Positions 26,161 through 35,515 of a stretch of DNA of 64,000 nt are shown piece by piece (the stretch's first letter is position 1; each line of letters opens with the position of its first letter). Position numbers and translations under genes: made by a program. The stretch spans positions 62,001-126,000 of the forward strand of contig NZ_FNGM01000017.1 of NCBI RefSeq assembly GCF_900102965.1, read 5' to 3'. This DNA is from Paenibacillus jilunlii. Lineage in GTDB: Bacteria; Bacillota; Bacilli; Paenibacillales; Paenibacillaceae. Below the pieces are notes generated by a model that saw only the letters and a list, made by a program, of their open reading frames with translations, was not told the DNA's origin and searched no databases.

Positions 26161-27216
26161 TTATGGATACACTGGTGTGTAACCAAGTCCGCGGGTTTCC
26201 TCCCATCCCATCATCAAATTCAGGTTCTGAATCGCTTGCCCCGCCGCACCTTTAACAATATTGTCAATGACGGATACAATCGTTACCCGGCCTGTACGGG
26301 CGTCTGTGGCAAAACCGATATCACAATAATTGGAACCGCTGACCTCTTTGGTGGCTGGAAGCACACCCGCATCACGAACCCGCACATAAGGACGACCTGC
26401 ATAATACTTACGGTATAAGTCCACAAAATCCTGCTCGCTGTACCCGCCGCTCATCCCGGCGTACATCGTGCTCATAATTCCCCGCGTCATCGGCACCAGG
26501 TGCGTAGTGAACGTAATCGTCACTTTTTCTCCGGCGATCTCCGTCAGGGTCTGCTCAATTTCGGGAATATGCTGATGCTTGTTGACCTTGTAAGCTTTGA
26601 AATTCTCATTGATCTCGGCGTAATGGACCGTTAGACTCGTGCCCCGGCCTGCGCCGGATACACCCGATTTGGCATCAATAATAATGCTGTCCGGTTTAAT
26701 CCAACCAGCTTGCAGCGCAGGAACCAAGCCCAGCAGCGTAGCTGTCGGATAGCAACCCGGATTGGAGACAAAGTCCACTCCAGCCGCCCGTTCCCCGAAC
26801 ACCTCGCATAATCCGTATACAGCCTGTTGCAGATACGCTTCAGGCGGAGCCGGATGCTTATACCACTGCTCATATTCCGTGCCGTCCTTCAGCCGGAAGT
26901 CACCGGACAGATCAACCACCTTCAGTCCTGCCTCCAGCAGCTCCGGCACCAGCTTGGCACTTACCCCCGAAGGCGTTGCTGTAAACACCACATCCGCCCT
27001 CCCGGCGATCTCCGCCGCGTCCACTCCATCCAGATTGCGCTGCACAATCCCCGTTAAATGCGGAAAACCCTCCTCAATAGGCGTGCCGGCGCTTGAAGAA
27101 GAAACCACTGAAGTAATCTCTATATCAGGGTGGCCCTGCAGCAGCCTAATCAGCTCCACGCCCCCATATCCCGTCGATCCCACAATTGCTGCTCTCAGCT
27201 TACCAGTCACAGTCAT
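26161..27216 (-). CDS. argC: N-acetyl-gamma-glutamyl-phosphate reductase
   Basis: 351 residues. NADP-binding GSTGYGGVELIRLL at the N-terminus and catalytic C155 in SNPGCYPTA; the histidine region HTHLVPM-like FTTHLVPMTRGI is present. First gene of argC-J-B-D-F, reading left. A sigma-A promoter is seen 55-83 bp upstream. Confidence 0.97.
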   Translation of the reverse strand: MTVTGKLRAAIVGSTGYGGVELIRLLQGHPDIEITSVVSSSSAGTPIEEGFPHLTGIVQRNLDGVDAAEIAGRADVVFTATPSGVSAKLVPELLEAGLKVVDLSGDFRLKDGTEYEQWYKHPAPPEAYLQQAVYGLCEVFGERAAGVDFVSNPGCYPTATLLGLVPALQAGWIKPDSIIIDAKSGVSGAGRGTSLTVHYAEINENFKAYKVNKHQHIPEIEQTLTEIAGEKVTITFTTHLVPMTRGIMSTMYAGMSGGYSEQDFVDLYRKYYAGRPYVRVRDAGVLPATKEVSGSNYCDIGFATDARTGRVTIVSVIDNIVKGAAGQAIQNLNLMMGWEETRGLGYTPVYP

Positions 27217-27230
27217 CCCCGCTTCCTGCT

Positions 27231-27299
27231 TTTCATATATAAATGAATACCGCTCTTAGAAATATGTATTATTATACGACCGAATTAATATAAATACAA
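27231..27299 (-). promoter_or_regulatory. Promoter of the arg operon, with possible ArgR half-site
   Basis: On the minus strand: TTGTAT (27294-27299), a 17-nt spacer, TATAAT (27271-27276). About 22 bp downstream, 27231-27249 contains TATTCATTTATATATGAA; its other strand includes ATGAATA, half of the ARG box bound by ArgR/AhrC. The promoter is clear; the operator is tentative. Confidence 0.6.
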
Positions 27300-27412
27300 C
27301 ATGTAACGTCAAGTTTATTGAAATCCGGCTTAAGTCCTCCTATAAAGGAGTCCACACTCCCTATCCTATCCGCTTCAGGCTTATTCGGTCCAGATCATCG
27401 AAACCTTTTCGC

Positions 27413-27444
27413 CAAAAAAAGAAGCAGCCCCCTAAGGAGACTGC
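27413..27444 (-). terminator. Terminator overlapping the yitT stop codon
   Basis: Stem GCAGTCTCC / GGGGGCTGC (two G-T pairs) with loop TTA, followed by TTCTTTTTTT on the minus strand. The TAG stop codon is within the loop and stem. Confidence 0.9.
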
Positions 27445-28325
27445 ACCTCTCTTTTGAACCCTTCGCCCAGCACCTCATGCGCCTCCGTGATAATCACGAA
27501 CGCTCCCGGATCCACAGAACGCACTATGGCTTTCAGCCGGGTGATCTCATTTTGCCCCACTACCACCATAAGCACCGTACGGCTATCGCCGGTATACCCG
27601 CCTTGCGCATTCAGCTTGGTCAAGCCACGGTCCAGATCGTTCAAAATCGCCTGTGAGATCTCTTCCGTCTGGTCGGAAATGATATACGCCACCTTGGTTG
27701 TGCTGAAGCCCACCTCCAACGCATTGATCACCTTGCCCGTTACAAACAAGCCGATCAAGGCATACATCGCCTGTTCCATGCCCAGTACAAAAGCAGCCAG
27801 CGTAATCACCGTACCATCCAGCAGCACGACAGACAGCGAGAAGCTGAACCCTGTAATCTTCTGAATAATCTGCGCCAAAATGGTCAAACCGCCCGTAGAC
27901 CCGCGCCCGCGGAATACCAGTCCCAGCCCAAGCCCGACACCAATCCCTCCGTAAATAGAGGCAAGCAGCGGATTCGTGGTCGGAACCGGCCCATCCTTCG
28001 TCAAAAAGATAAACAGCGGCAGCACAAAGCTGCCCAGCAGCGAACGGAGGCCATATTGTTTGCCGAGGAACACCACGCCCAGGATAAAGAGCGGAATATT
28101 CAGCGCCCACTGGGTGAACGCCGGTTCAGCCCCCAGCCAGGCCTCCGCGAGTACGGACAAGCCGGACACCCCTCCGGAAGCAATTCTGCTCGGCAGGAAA
28201 AACAGATTAAACGCCAGACCCGTAATCAACGAGCCCAGCAGAATCAGCAGAATATCCACCGTATGGCGCAAGGGCCCATTGAGTGGAATTAACGGGGGTT
28301 TATTGCGTGAATTCATTTTTTGCAT
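27432..28325 (-). CDS. YitT family membrane protein
   Basis: 297 residues from the ATG at 28325, 11 nt after AAGGAG (the frame is open to 28382). Five to six membrane helices (about 20-200; ILLILLGSLITGLAFNLFFL, GGVSGLSVL), then a cytoplasmic DUF2179 domain (about 215-290) with YTGDSRTVLMVVVGQNEITRLKAIV. This is the YitT/YebE family (DUF161 plus DUF2179), common in Firmicutes, function unknown. It ends in its own terminator, so it is separate from argC. Confidence 0.9.
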   Translation of the reverse strand: MQKMNSRNKPPLIPLNGPLRHTVDILLILLGSLITGLAFNLFFLPSRIASGGVSGLSVLAEAWLGAEPAFTQWALNIPLFILGVVFLGKQYGLRSLLGSFVLPLFIFLTKDGPVPTTNPLLASIYGGIGVGLGLGLVFRGRGSTGGLTILAQIIQKITGFSFSLSVVLLDGTVITLAAFVLGMEQAMYALIGLFVTGKVINALEVGFSTTKVAYIISDQTEEISQAILNDLDRGLTKLNAQGGYTGDSRTVLMVVVGQNEITRLKAIVRSVDPGAFVIITEAHEVLGEGFKREVQSP

Positions 28326-28380
28326 GCAGGTTGTTTTCTCCTTAACGTTGTACTTGAAGCATAGACTGCCTAATCTTCTC

Positions 28381-28417
28381 AAAAAAATTCCTACACCTCC
28401 GAAGACGCGTAGGAATT
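28381..28417 (-). terminator. Terminator of prfB
   Basis: Stem AATTCCTAC / GTAGGAATT (minus strand) with a 14-nt loop, followed by TTTTTTT. It lies 13 bp after the prfB stop codon. Confidence 0.88.
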
Positions 28418-28429
28418 ATCATGATGCCC

Positions 28430-29543
28430 TTATTCAGCTTCTGTCTTAATCTGGCTGCGCAAATATCCATCGATAAAAGCGTCCAGATCGCCGTCCATCA
28501 CTGCCCCGACATTTCCGGTTTCCACGGAAGTACGGTGATCCTTTACCATGCTATAGGGATGGAATACATAGGAGCGGATCTGGCTTCCCCAGGCAATATC
28601 AGATTGCTCGCCGCGAATTTCATCAAGCTGCTGCTGCTGCTCCTGCAGCTTGCGCTCATACAGCTTGGAACGCAGCATCTTCATCGCCTGTTCCCGGTTC
28701 TTGATCTGCGACCGCTCATTCTGGCAGGTGACTACCACGCCGGTAGGCAAGTGAGTGATACGCACCGCAGAGTCGGTTGTATTGATATGCTGACCGCCCG
28801 CGCCGCTGGCACGGTACGTATCAATCTTCAGGTCCTCCGTGCGGATTTCCACCTCAACATCATCCGTAATCTCAGGCACCACATCGCAGGATACAAAGGA
28901 GGTATGCCGTCGGCCTGATGCATCAAATGGGGAGATACGCACCAGACGGTGCACTCCTTTTTCCGCCTTTAGGTAGCCATAGACATTGTAACCTTTGATT
29001 AGCAAAGTAACACTCTTGATCCCGGCTTCGTCACCCGGCAAATAATCCAGGACTTCTACCTTGAAGCCGCGTTTCTCCGCCCAGCGGGTATACATGCGCA
29101 GCAGCATTTGGCCCCAGTCCTGGGATTCCGTTCCGCCAGCCCCGGGATGCAGCTCCAGAATCGCATTGAGCTTGTCATACGGCTGGTTGAGCAGCAGCTG
29201 CAGCTCGAATTCATCGACCTTGCCGCCTACAGTGCGGATGGTATCAGCAACCTCTGCCGCCAGCTCCGCATCGCCCTCCTCATCCGCCAGCTCCACCATC
29301 ATCGCTGCATCGTCATATTCCTGCTGCAGCTTCTCGTACTGATCTACGGATGATTTCACTGCATTCATCTCTGCAATTACACCTTGCGCTTTTTCGGGAT
29401 CATCCCAGAACCCGGGTGCTGCCATCTTTTCTTCGAAGTTCGCGATCATTTCCTGCTTGAGATCTAAGTCAAAGAGACCCCCTAAGGTCAGTTAGTTTCT
29501 TGCCTATTTCACGCAGGTCCTGCTTAACATTAGCATCGATCAT
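28430..29543 (-). CDS. prfB: Peptide chain release factor 2, programmed +1 frameshift
   Basis: The gene is read in two frames: 24 codons from ATG 29543 to CTT at 29472-29474, then a +1 shift over the in-frame TGA (29469-29471), then 346 codons to 28430; 370 residues in all, as usual for RF2. The second part has the class-I release factor core: GAGGQHINTTDSAVRITHLP (GGQ) and the SPF anticodon-like tripeptide in RISPFDASGRRHTSF. RF2 reads UAA and UGA, and the shift couples its level to its own activity at UGA. AGGTGA precedes the ATG. secA lies 520 bp upstream on the same strand, with its own terminator between. Confidence 0.96.
29469..29483 (-). promoter_or_regulatory. RF2 autoregulatory frameshift site
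   Basis: AGGGGG (29478-29483) acts as an internal Shine-Dalgarno three nt before CTT-TGA-C, the slippery codon plus weak stop context. The codon between is TCT where the common bacterial site has TAT. Confidence 0.93.
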
Positions 29544-29626
29544 GTGGAGTCACTTCACCTTTCAAAATAAAATATTGCGCCGGGGCGGCTTATTGGACAT
29601 AAAGAGGGTGAATATAGTCATTCCGA

Positions 29627-29837
29627 GGATACCCGAACTTACGATCATTAGATCGGTGGAAAACGTAACTGCGGGGAATGTTTGGACTTCCGGCCGCTGT
29701 TGTCTGCAGATTTCTTCGATTGAACCGCTATTTGCGGTTGAAATCCGCAGACAAAGGCGGACGCGTTCGCTCCTCCAGTTCCAAACTTCCCCTCCGTTAC
29801 TTTCACCTGCATCTCGGATTTTCAGTTCAAGACCTTA
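29627..29837 (+). repeat. Palindromic intergenic element, copy D (short form)
   Basis: About 210 bp. The core has TGTTTGGACTTCCGGCCGCT, arms TTGTCTGC..GATTTC and GAAATC..GCAGACAA, and ends AGTTCCAAACTT. Its outer ends are less well kept than in B and C. It lies between secA and prfB. The rest of the gap 29544-30063 holds the secA terminator and no gene. Confidence 0.8.
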
Positions 29838-29872
29838 TCTGCTTAGATTCATCCACCCAAGTCTTAATGCCC

Positions 29873-29925
29873 AAAAAAGCGGCCGGGCCGCAAACGGGGA
29901 GTCCCCCGGGCCCAGCCGCTTTTTA
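29873..29925. terminator. Bidirectional terminator downstream of secA
   Basis: AAAAAAGCGGC-GGGCC pairs with GGGCC-GCCGCTTTTT; A and T runs on both sides allow function on either strand. It is the likely end of the secA transcript. Confidence 0.88.
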
Positions 29926-30063
29926 TTGTCATTATAACCCTTGAACTGTGGGACAAGACCCAAAGTCCAAACACAGTGTTGTAAACAGCTTTCGCAGGTT
30001 GATGCCTGCGCACTGGTTTACTGAAAAGATAAGGCAAGCTTAGTAACCAAAAGCACGCTGTAC

Positions 30064-32571
30064 TTACGCGTTCTGGCCGTGGCAGTTTTTGTACTTTTTG
30101 CCGCTGCCGCAAGGGCAAGGATCGTTGCGGCCAATCGCAGCCTGAACATGCACCGGCTGCTTCTCGGCAGGCTCGCCATTGGTGGAGATTTTGTTCTCCT
30201 CCACTACGGATTGCCGTTCCTGGTTGGTTTCAATATGCGCCTTCATAATATAGGTCGCAACTTCTTCCTGAATGGTGGCAGTCATGGCATTGAACATTTC
30301 AAAGCCTTCAAACTGATATTCGCGGAGCGGGTCAGTACCGCCATACGCGCGCAGGTGAATCCCTTGACGAAGCTGATCCATCGCATCAATATGATCCATC
30401 CATTTGCTGTCTACGGAGCGAAGCACGATAACCTTCTCGAATTCACGCACCAGCTCAGAGCCAAGGCGTTCTTCGCGGGCTGCGTATTTCTCCAGCACAA
30501 GGTTGAAGATGTATTCGATGATCTCCTCAACTTCCTTGCCCCACAGATCATCGCGGGTCAACTGGCCTTCCTCCAAAAGCTTGCTGTTCACATAATCAGC
30601 AACCTCCTGCAGCTCCCAGTTCTCCGGAATATCGTCACTGCAGTGGGCATGAACGATACGGTCAATAACCGGCTTGATCATTTCAACCACAATGTCTTTG
30701 ATATTGTCAGACTCCAGAATCTCGCGGCGCTGCTTGTAGATAATCTCACGCTGCTGATTCATGACGTCATCATATTGAAGGACGACTTTACGGATATCGA
30801 AGTTGTTGCCTTCAACACGTTTTTGGGCGGATTCTACAGCGCGCGTAATCATGCGGCTCTCAATCGGCTGATCCTCTTCAAAACCAAGTCGGTCCATCAT
30901 GTTCAGCACGTTGTCTGCACCAAAACGCTTCATCAGTTCGTCGCCGAGCGACAGGTAGAACTGAGTGGAACCCGGGTCGCCTTGACGTCCCGCGCGTCCT
31001 CGCAGCTGATTATCGATCCGGCGCGATTCATGGCGTTCTGTACCAATAATATGCAGACCTCCAAGATCCGTCACACCTTCACCCAATACGATATCCGTAC
31101 CGCGTCCCGCCATATTCGTAGCAATGGTTACTGTTCCCGGCTGGCCGGCATGCGAGATAATCTCTGCTTCTGCCGCATGATGCTTCGCATTCAGCACCTG
31201 GTGTCTGACACCTTTGCGTTTCAGCATCTCGGATACACGTTCCGAATTTTCAATGGATACCGTACCTACCAGTACAGGCTGATTCTTCTTGTGGCGCTCC
31301 ACAATTTCCTCTACAACCGCGTTAAACTTGCCGTTTTCGCTTTTGTACACAACGTCTGGCATATCCACACGCTGGTTCGGCTTATTGGTCGGCACCTGCA
31401 GAACTTCCAGACCATAAATCTTCTTGAACTCTTCTTCTTCGGTCTTCGCGGTACCCGTCATGCCACCCAGCTTGCGGTACATCCGGAAGTAGTTCTGGAA
31501 TGTAATCGTGGCCAGGGTCATGCTCTCATTCTGCACCTGAATTTCTTCTTTGGCTTCAATAGCCTGGTGCAATCCGTCACTGTAGCGGCGTCCCGCCATC
31601 AAACGGCCGGTAAATTCATCAACAATAACAACCTCATCCTCATTCACTACGTAGTCCACGTCGCGGCGCATAATGACGTTCGCCTTGAGCGCTTGAACAA
31701 TGTGATGATTCAGGGTTACATTGCTGTGGTCATACAGGTTCTCAACGCCAAAGGCACGTTCTGCCGTAGCCACACCTTTTTCAGTCAAAGCCACGGATTT
31801 CACCTTAATATCAACCGTATAATCTTCTTCAGCAGTAAGTCTCTTCACGAAACGGTCTGCTGCATAGTACAGCTCCGTCGATTTCTCAGCTTGCCCGGAA
31901 ATAATAAGAGGAGTCCGCGCTTCATCAATCAGAATGGAGTCAACTTCATCAATAATACAGAAATAGAGCGGGCGCTGAACCATTTGCTCCTTATAGAGCA
32001 CCATGTTGTCGCGCAGGTAGTCAAAACCGAATTCATTATTGGTACCATACGTAATATCGCAGGCATAAGCTTCTTGTTTATCAGCATGGTCCATGCCGTT
32101 CAGGTTCACCCCAACCGTCATGCCCAGAAAGTTATAGATTTGTCCCATCTGCGCGCTGTCGCGCTGAGCCAGATAGTCATTGACCGTTACGACATGCACA
32201 CCTTTGCCAAGCAATGCATTCAGGTAGACTGGCAGAGTACCTACCAGCGTCTTGCCTTCACCTGTCTTCATCTCGGAGATCCGGCCTTCATGCAGCGCCA
32301 TGCCTCCAACCAATTGAACGTCAAAATGCCGCATGCCCAGCGTCCGTTTGGAAGCTTCGCGTACGGTTGCAAATGCCTCTGGAAGAAGTTCTTCCAAGGT
32401 TTCGCCCTTCTCGATCCGGGCACGGAATTCAGCAGTCTTGGCTCTCAATTCTTCATCGGAAAGCGATACAAAATCGGGCTCCAACCCATTAATTACATCG
32501 ACCGTCTTCATCAGACGTTTGACATCACGTTCGTTGGTGTCGCCGAATATTTTTTTTACAAGTCCTAGCAT
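30064..32571 (-). CDS. secA: Protein translocase subunit SecA
   Basis: 835 residues, full length for a Bacillus-type SecA. Walker A MKTGEGKT at 101-108, DEAD-like DEVDSILIDEART near 207, preprotein cross-linking region, IRA2 motif GRAGRQGDPG, and a C-terminal zinc site C819-x-C821...C830-H831 (CPCGSGKKYKNCHG) that binds SecB-type partners or ribosomes. It drives secretion of signal-peptide proteins through SecYEG; several such substrates are encoded in this window. secA-prfB order matches B. subtilis. Confidence 0.98.
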   Translation of the reverse strand: MLGLVKKIFGDTNERDVKRLMKTVDVINGLEPDFVSLSDEELRAKTAEFRARIEKGETLEELLPEAFATVREASKRTLGMRHFDVQLVGGMALHEGRISEMKTGEGKTLVGTLPVYLNALLGKGVHVVTVNDYLAQRDSAQMGQIYNFLGMTVGVNLNGMDHADKQEAYACDITYGTNNEFGFDYLRDNMVLYKEQMVQRPLYFCIIDEVDSILIDEARTPLIISGQAEKSTELYYAADRFVKRLTAEEDYTVDIKVKSVALTEKGVATAERAFGVENLYDHSNVTLNHHIVQALKANVIMRRDVDYVVNEDEVVIVDEFTGRLMAGRRYSDGLHQAIEAKEEIQVQNESMTLATITFQNYFRMYRKLGGMTGTAKTEEEEFKKIYGLEVLQVPTNKPNQRVDMPDVVYKSENGKFNAVVEEIVERHKKNQPVLVGTVSIENSERVSEMLKRKGVRHQVLNAKHHAAEAEIISHAGQPGTVTIATNMAGRGTDIVLGEGVTDLGGLHIIGTERHESRRIDNQLRGRAGRQGDPGSTQFYLSLGDELMKRFGADNVLNMMDRLGFEEDQPIESRMITRAVESAQKRVEGNNFDIRKVVLQYDDVMNQQREIIYKQRREILESDNIKDIVVEMIKPVIDRIVHAHCSDDIPENWELQEVADYVNSKLLEEGQLTRDDLWGKEVEEIIEYIFNLVLEKYAAREERLGSELVREFEKVIVLRSVDSKWMDHIDAMDQLRQGIHLRAYGGTDPLREYQFEGFEMFNAMTATIQEEVATYIMKAHIETNQERQSVVEENKISTNGEPAEKQPVHVQAAIGRNDPCPCGSGKKYKNCHGQNA

Positions 32572-32787
32572 GGTTAACCCCTTTCATGCAACACAGATGG
32601 TGGAACCGAGCCCATCCTCACTAATATTGAAAGGGCCATATAAGATTTCGATTCCGCTGCTTCATAAATTGTAACAGTTTGTAAGACAAGCCGCAATACA
32701 AGCAGCCCCAACCTTATTTTTCAAGTCAGCCCTCTACTGCCAAAGTGCCGTTAATTTGTCATACTCCCATCACATATATACGAACAA

Positions 32788-32819
32788 GAGCCCTATTCGC
32801 TTAAGGCGAATAGGGGCTC
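32788..32819 (-). terminator. Terminator of hpf
   Basis: A stem of about 13 bp (GAGCCCTATTCGC with GCGAATAGGGGCTC, one bulge) and 5-nt loop, 70 bp past the hpf stop; the T tract is short. Confidence 0.7.
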
Positions 32820-32889
32820 GGTTAATTTTCTGCGTGAGTTTGAAGCAAACCGCCTATCCCAAGTCCCGGCCGGGCTTCATGCACCAGAC

Positions 32890-33447
32890 CTAGTCTTGTT
32901 CGATCAGACCATATTTGCCGTCATTGCGTTTGTAAACAACGCTGACTTCAGAAGTGTCGATGTTGGAGAACACGAAGAAATTATGTCCAACCATGTTCAT
33001 TTGCAGGATCGCTTCTTCTACGTCCATCGGCTTCAAGGTGAAGCGCTTGTTCCGCACAACCTCCAAATCATCGTAATCCTGTTCCTCCACAGCAACGCTG
33101 CTTGGTGCGCCTTCCACGAAGAGTGTTTTCAGGCTTCCTTCCTGGCGGAATTTACGATTAAGCTTGGTCTTGTGCTTGCGGATTTGGCGTTCCAGCTTGT
33201 CCACCACGGCATCGATGGATGCGTACATATCATCGCTGCGGTCTTCCGCACGAAGCGTTACACCTGCCAGCGGGATTGTTACTTCCACCGTATGAAGGCC
33301 GCGAACGACGCCAAGCGTCACATATCCTTCTGAGGTAGGGGGTGCATCGAAATACTTCTCAAGTCTGCTGAGCTTCTTATCAACATAATCTCTCAAAGCG
33401 TCGGTCACTTCAATTTGTTGACCTCGAATGCTGAATTGCATGGGCAC
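32890..33447 (-). CDS. hpf: Ribosome hibernation promoting factor, long form
   Basis: 185 residues: S30AE domain 1-100 (FSIRGQQIEVTDALRDYVDKKL, then YVTLGVVRGLHTVEVTIPL) and a C-terminal dimerization domain about 125-183 (KRFTLKPMDVEEAILQMNMV, GHNFFVFSNIDTSEVSVVYK). The long form joins two 70S ribosomes into inactive 100S particles in stationary phase. Upstream AAAGGAGGA. In B. subtilis hpf (yvyD) lies between fliT and secA; here secA is in the same place but the other side is occupied by surface-protein and glycan genes. Confidence 0.96.
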   Translation of the reverse strand: MPMQFSIRGQQIEVTDALRDYVDKKLSRLEKYFDAPPTSEGYVTLGVVRGLHTVEVTIPLAGVTLRAEDRSDDMYASIDAVVDKLERQIRKHKTKLNRKFRQEGSLKTLFVEGAPSSVAVEEQDYDDLEVVRNKRFTLKPMDVEEAILQMNMVGHNFFVFSNIDTSEVSVVYKRNDGKYGLIEQD

Positions 33448-33468
33448 TCCTCCTTTGTTTACATAGCC

Positions 33469-33497
33469 ATTATACCAAATTGTCAGGGCTAAGTAAA
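33469..33497 (-). promoter_or_regulatory. hpf promoter
   Basis: TATAAT (33469-33474) and TTTACT (33492-33497) on the minus strand with a 17-nt spacer, 22 bp upstream of the ATG. Stress sigma sites known for B. subtilis hpf were not recognised. Confidence 0.5.
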
Positions 33498-33801
33498 AAA
33501 CAAATCATGACAGCCTTTACATTCACCTAACAAAAGGTGTAACTGTATGCCGGAGCAGAAGAAGCGGCTGTTTGCGTGCAAGCAGAAACGGCTTCGCTGT
33601 CCTTTTAAGGAGCCTATGCTTCCGAAACAGCGGTACAGAGTATCGCTTTCAAGTATCGTTTCAGTCGGAAATAGAAGGATAAAGGAAAAAAATCCGGAAA
33701 GAGCTGCAGACAGCCCCTTCCGGATAATAGTTCAAGCTATTTAACTTTACTGCCAAAAAGTGTTGGGCTTCAAGTCTTCTCTCCAAGCATAATCAGAAAA
33801 A

Positions 33802-35235
33802 TTATTTCGTATGAATCCGTATAACTTCAACAGAGGACCAGGTAGTGCCATGTCCGCTGACGAGGTAAACCTTGTAGCCGGTAGCCGCTGTAAGACCGCT
33901 CAGTGGATGAGTGTGACCTACACCAGGCTGCGTAGAAATGGTGCCTCTTAATGCAGAAGATAACAGTGTCCCGGCACTATCCTTGCCTTCCGCCACTTGA
34001 GTGGCTGTAGGGACTGCCGCATTATCCTTCAGCACAACATATCTAACCTCTTGAGCTGTCCCGCCTGCCTTGCCGTATTTGACATACACATCAGCCGTCA
34101 CAGTACCGATATTCCCTGGCTGTGCTACAACAATGGCATTCGCACCAGCCGATGCGGTTTTCAAGCGGACAGTGGCTACAGAAGACCAGTTGCCGTAGCT
34201 GTCTGCAACCGTTACATAAGTAGCGTATTCCGTATCAGCCGTTAGTCCATACACCGTGAAGGACACGGTAGTGCCTGCCGTAACCGCTTGGGTTCCATGA
34301 TGAACGCCTGCCGTTCCGGCAGCAATTTGTCCATTTTTCACCTGCTGCGCACTTGGTGCACTTACATTGATGGCATATGGCGCAACTACGTAATACACAG
34401 CACCCGTTACATTAGGCGTCAAGTAGACGTCCGCAGTCACAGAACCAACGTGTCCATACGCAGCGTTGGTTACTGTCGGTGTAATGAAACCGCCACCACC
34501 GCCGCCGGAACCGCCACCACCGCCGCCCGGAACTGTGGTTGGTGCCGGTGTTGGGCTAGTTGTTGGAGCCGGTGAAGTTGTTGGCTTAGGCGTAGGAGTT
34601 GGAGTTGGAGTCACCCCAGGAGCCGAAGGCTTTTGAGCCACCGAATTGCTGATAATTCCAACAGCCTCTGCCCGGGTTAATGCCCTCTTGGGACCGAAAG
34701 TTCCATCCGGATAACCTTTGATGACTTTCTTGTCGGCCGCTGCCGCAATAGCTCCACGGCTCCAGGCCGCAAACTGGCTGCTGTCCTTAAACTTGGTTGT
34801 AGACGCCTTAGTGTTCAGCTTCAAAATCTTGGCTGCAATAACAGCAGCCTCTTGCCGTGTAAGCGAAGCGTTGGGACGGAAGGTATTGTTCTCATACCCG
34901 CCGATGTATCCGGCTTTTACCGCTTTGGCAACTTCACTGTAGTACCAGTTCGATTTCTTGAGGTCCTTGAAGCTGATTGTTGCCGTATCGGTATAACCGA
35001 ACAGGCGGTTAACCAAAGCCACATACTCTGCACGTGTAATGGCTTTGTTGGGCTTAACAGTACCGTCCTGGTACCCTCCCAGATAACCTTTATCAAGCCA
35101 GGCCTGCAATTGCTTTTGTGCCCAGTGCCCTTTAATATCCTTGGGTACCGGCGCGGCTGATACACTGCCGAGTGAACCTAACAGCATGCTGATTCCCAGC
35201 AGTCCGGTCACAAGACCACGCCACTTCTTTTTCAT
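33802..35235 (-). CDS. Surface protein with three SLH domains and two Fn3-like repeats
   Basis: About 477 residues. Signal peptide (KWRGLVTGLLGISMLLGSLG), three SLH domains spanning about 30-205 (GYLGGYQDGTVKPNKAITRA, YENNTFRPNASLTRQEAA, GYPDGTFGPKRALTRAEA), a Thr/Pro linker then Gly-rich hinge (about 210-255), and two related beta domains (GHVGSVTADVYL..., GNIGTVTADVYV...) with the Fn3-like TADTEYATYVTV / TAATGYKVYLVS pattern. SLH domains bind pyruvylated secondary cell wall polymer. The ATG at 35247 touches AGGAGG, so the ATG four codons later (35235) is preferred. Function of the beta domains is unknown. Confidence 0.85.
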   Translation of the reverse strand: MKKKWRGLVTGLLGISMLLGSLGSVSAAPVPKDIKGHWAQKQLQAWLDKGYLGGYQDGTVKPNKAITRAEYVALVNRLFGYTDTATISFKDLKKSNWYYSEVAKAVKAGYIGGYENNTFRPNASLTRQEAAVIAAKILKLNTKASTTKFKDSSQFAAWSRGAIAAAADKKVIKGYPDGTFGPKRALTRAEAVGIISNSVAQKPSAPGVTPTPTPTPKPTTSPAPTTSPTPAPTTVPGGGGGGSGGGGGGFITPTVTNAAYGHVGSVTADVYLTPNVTGAVYYVVAPYAINVSAPSAQQVKNGQIAAGTAGVHHGTQAVTAGTTVSFTVYGLTADTEYATYVTVADSYGNWSSVATVRLKTASAGANAIVVAQPGNIGTVTADVYVKYGKAGGTAQEVRYVVLKDNAAVPTATQVAEGKDSAGTLLSSALRGTISTQPGVGHTHPLSGLTAATGYKVYLVSGHGTTWSSVEVIRIHTK

Positions 35236-35268
35236 TTTGCTGTTCATCCTCCTAGAGTAAAGTGTATT

Positions 35269-35329
35269 GTGCGTCGAGGCAAGACAAAAAGCTCAACGTA
35301 TTCTATTACCCGGATAATGTGAAAAAGTT
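35269..35329 (-). promoter_or_regulatory. Leader motif of the SLH gene (copy 1 of a duplicated non-coding motif)
   Basis: On the minus strand the leader reads GGGTAATAGAATACGTTGAG then CTTTTTGTCTTGCCTCGACG, ending about 30 nt before the start codon. A similar sequence lies at 36576-36625 in the same orientation without a gene after it. Role unknown. Confidence 0.4.
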
Positions 35330-35417
35330 GCGTTTCATGAAAAAATTTATAAAAATACAAAAAATAAACAATAATTGTTCCCAAAGATCAGACAATTCCC
35401 ATAAAACATATGCCTCT

Positions 35418-35444
35418 TAATCCAGTTTGTTCCATTGCCGATAT
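35418..35444 (+). promoter_or_regulatory. Sigma-D (motility) type promoter
   Basis: GCCGATAT at 35437-35444 matches the sigma-D -10 box exactly; TAAT at 35418-35421, 15 nt before it, matches 3 of 4 bases of the -35 TAAA. It lies about 72 bp upstream of the ATG at 35516. Confidence 0.6.
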
Positions 35445-35515
35445 ATATATCTATAGGGTTACAGAATCTGTACGCTCTTCTTATTCGTTCAAAAATATTC
35501 AGGAGGTATAACTTT

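Noticed and set aside
30079..32568. 829-codon open frame on the plus strand opposite secA
   Set aside because: It is the mirror of secA in the complementary strand. It has no ribosome binding site or family pattern, while secA on the minus strand is complete with all motifs.
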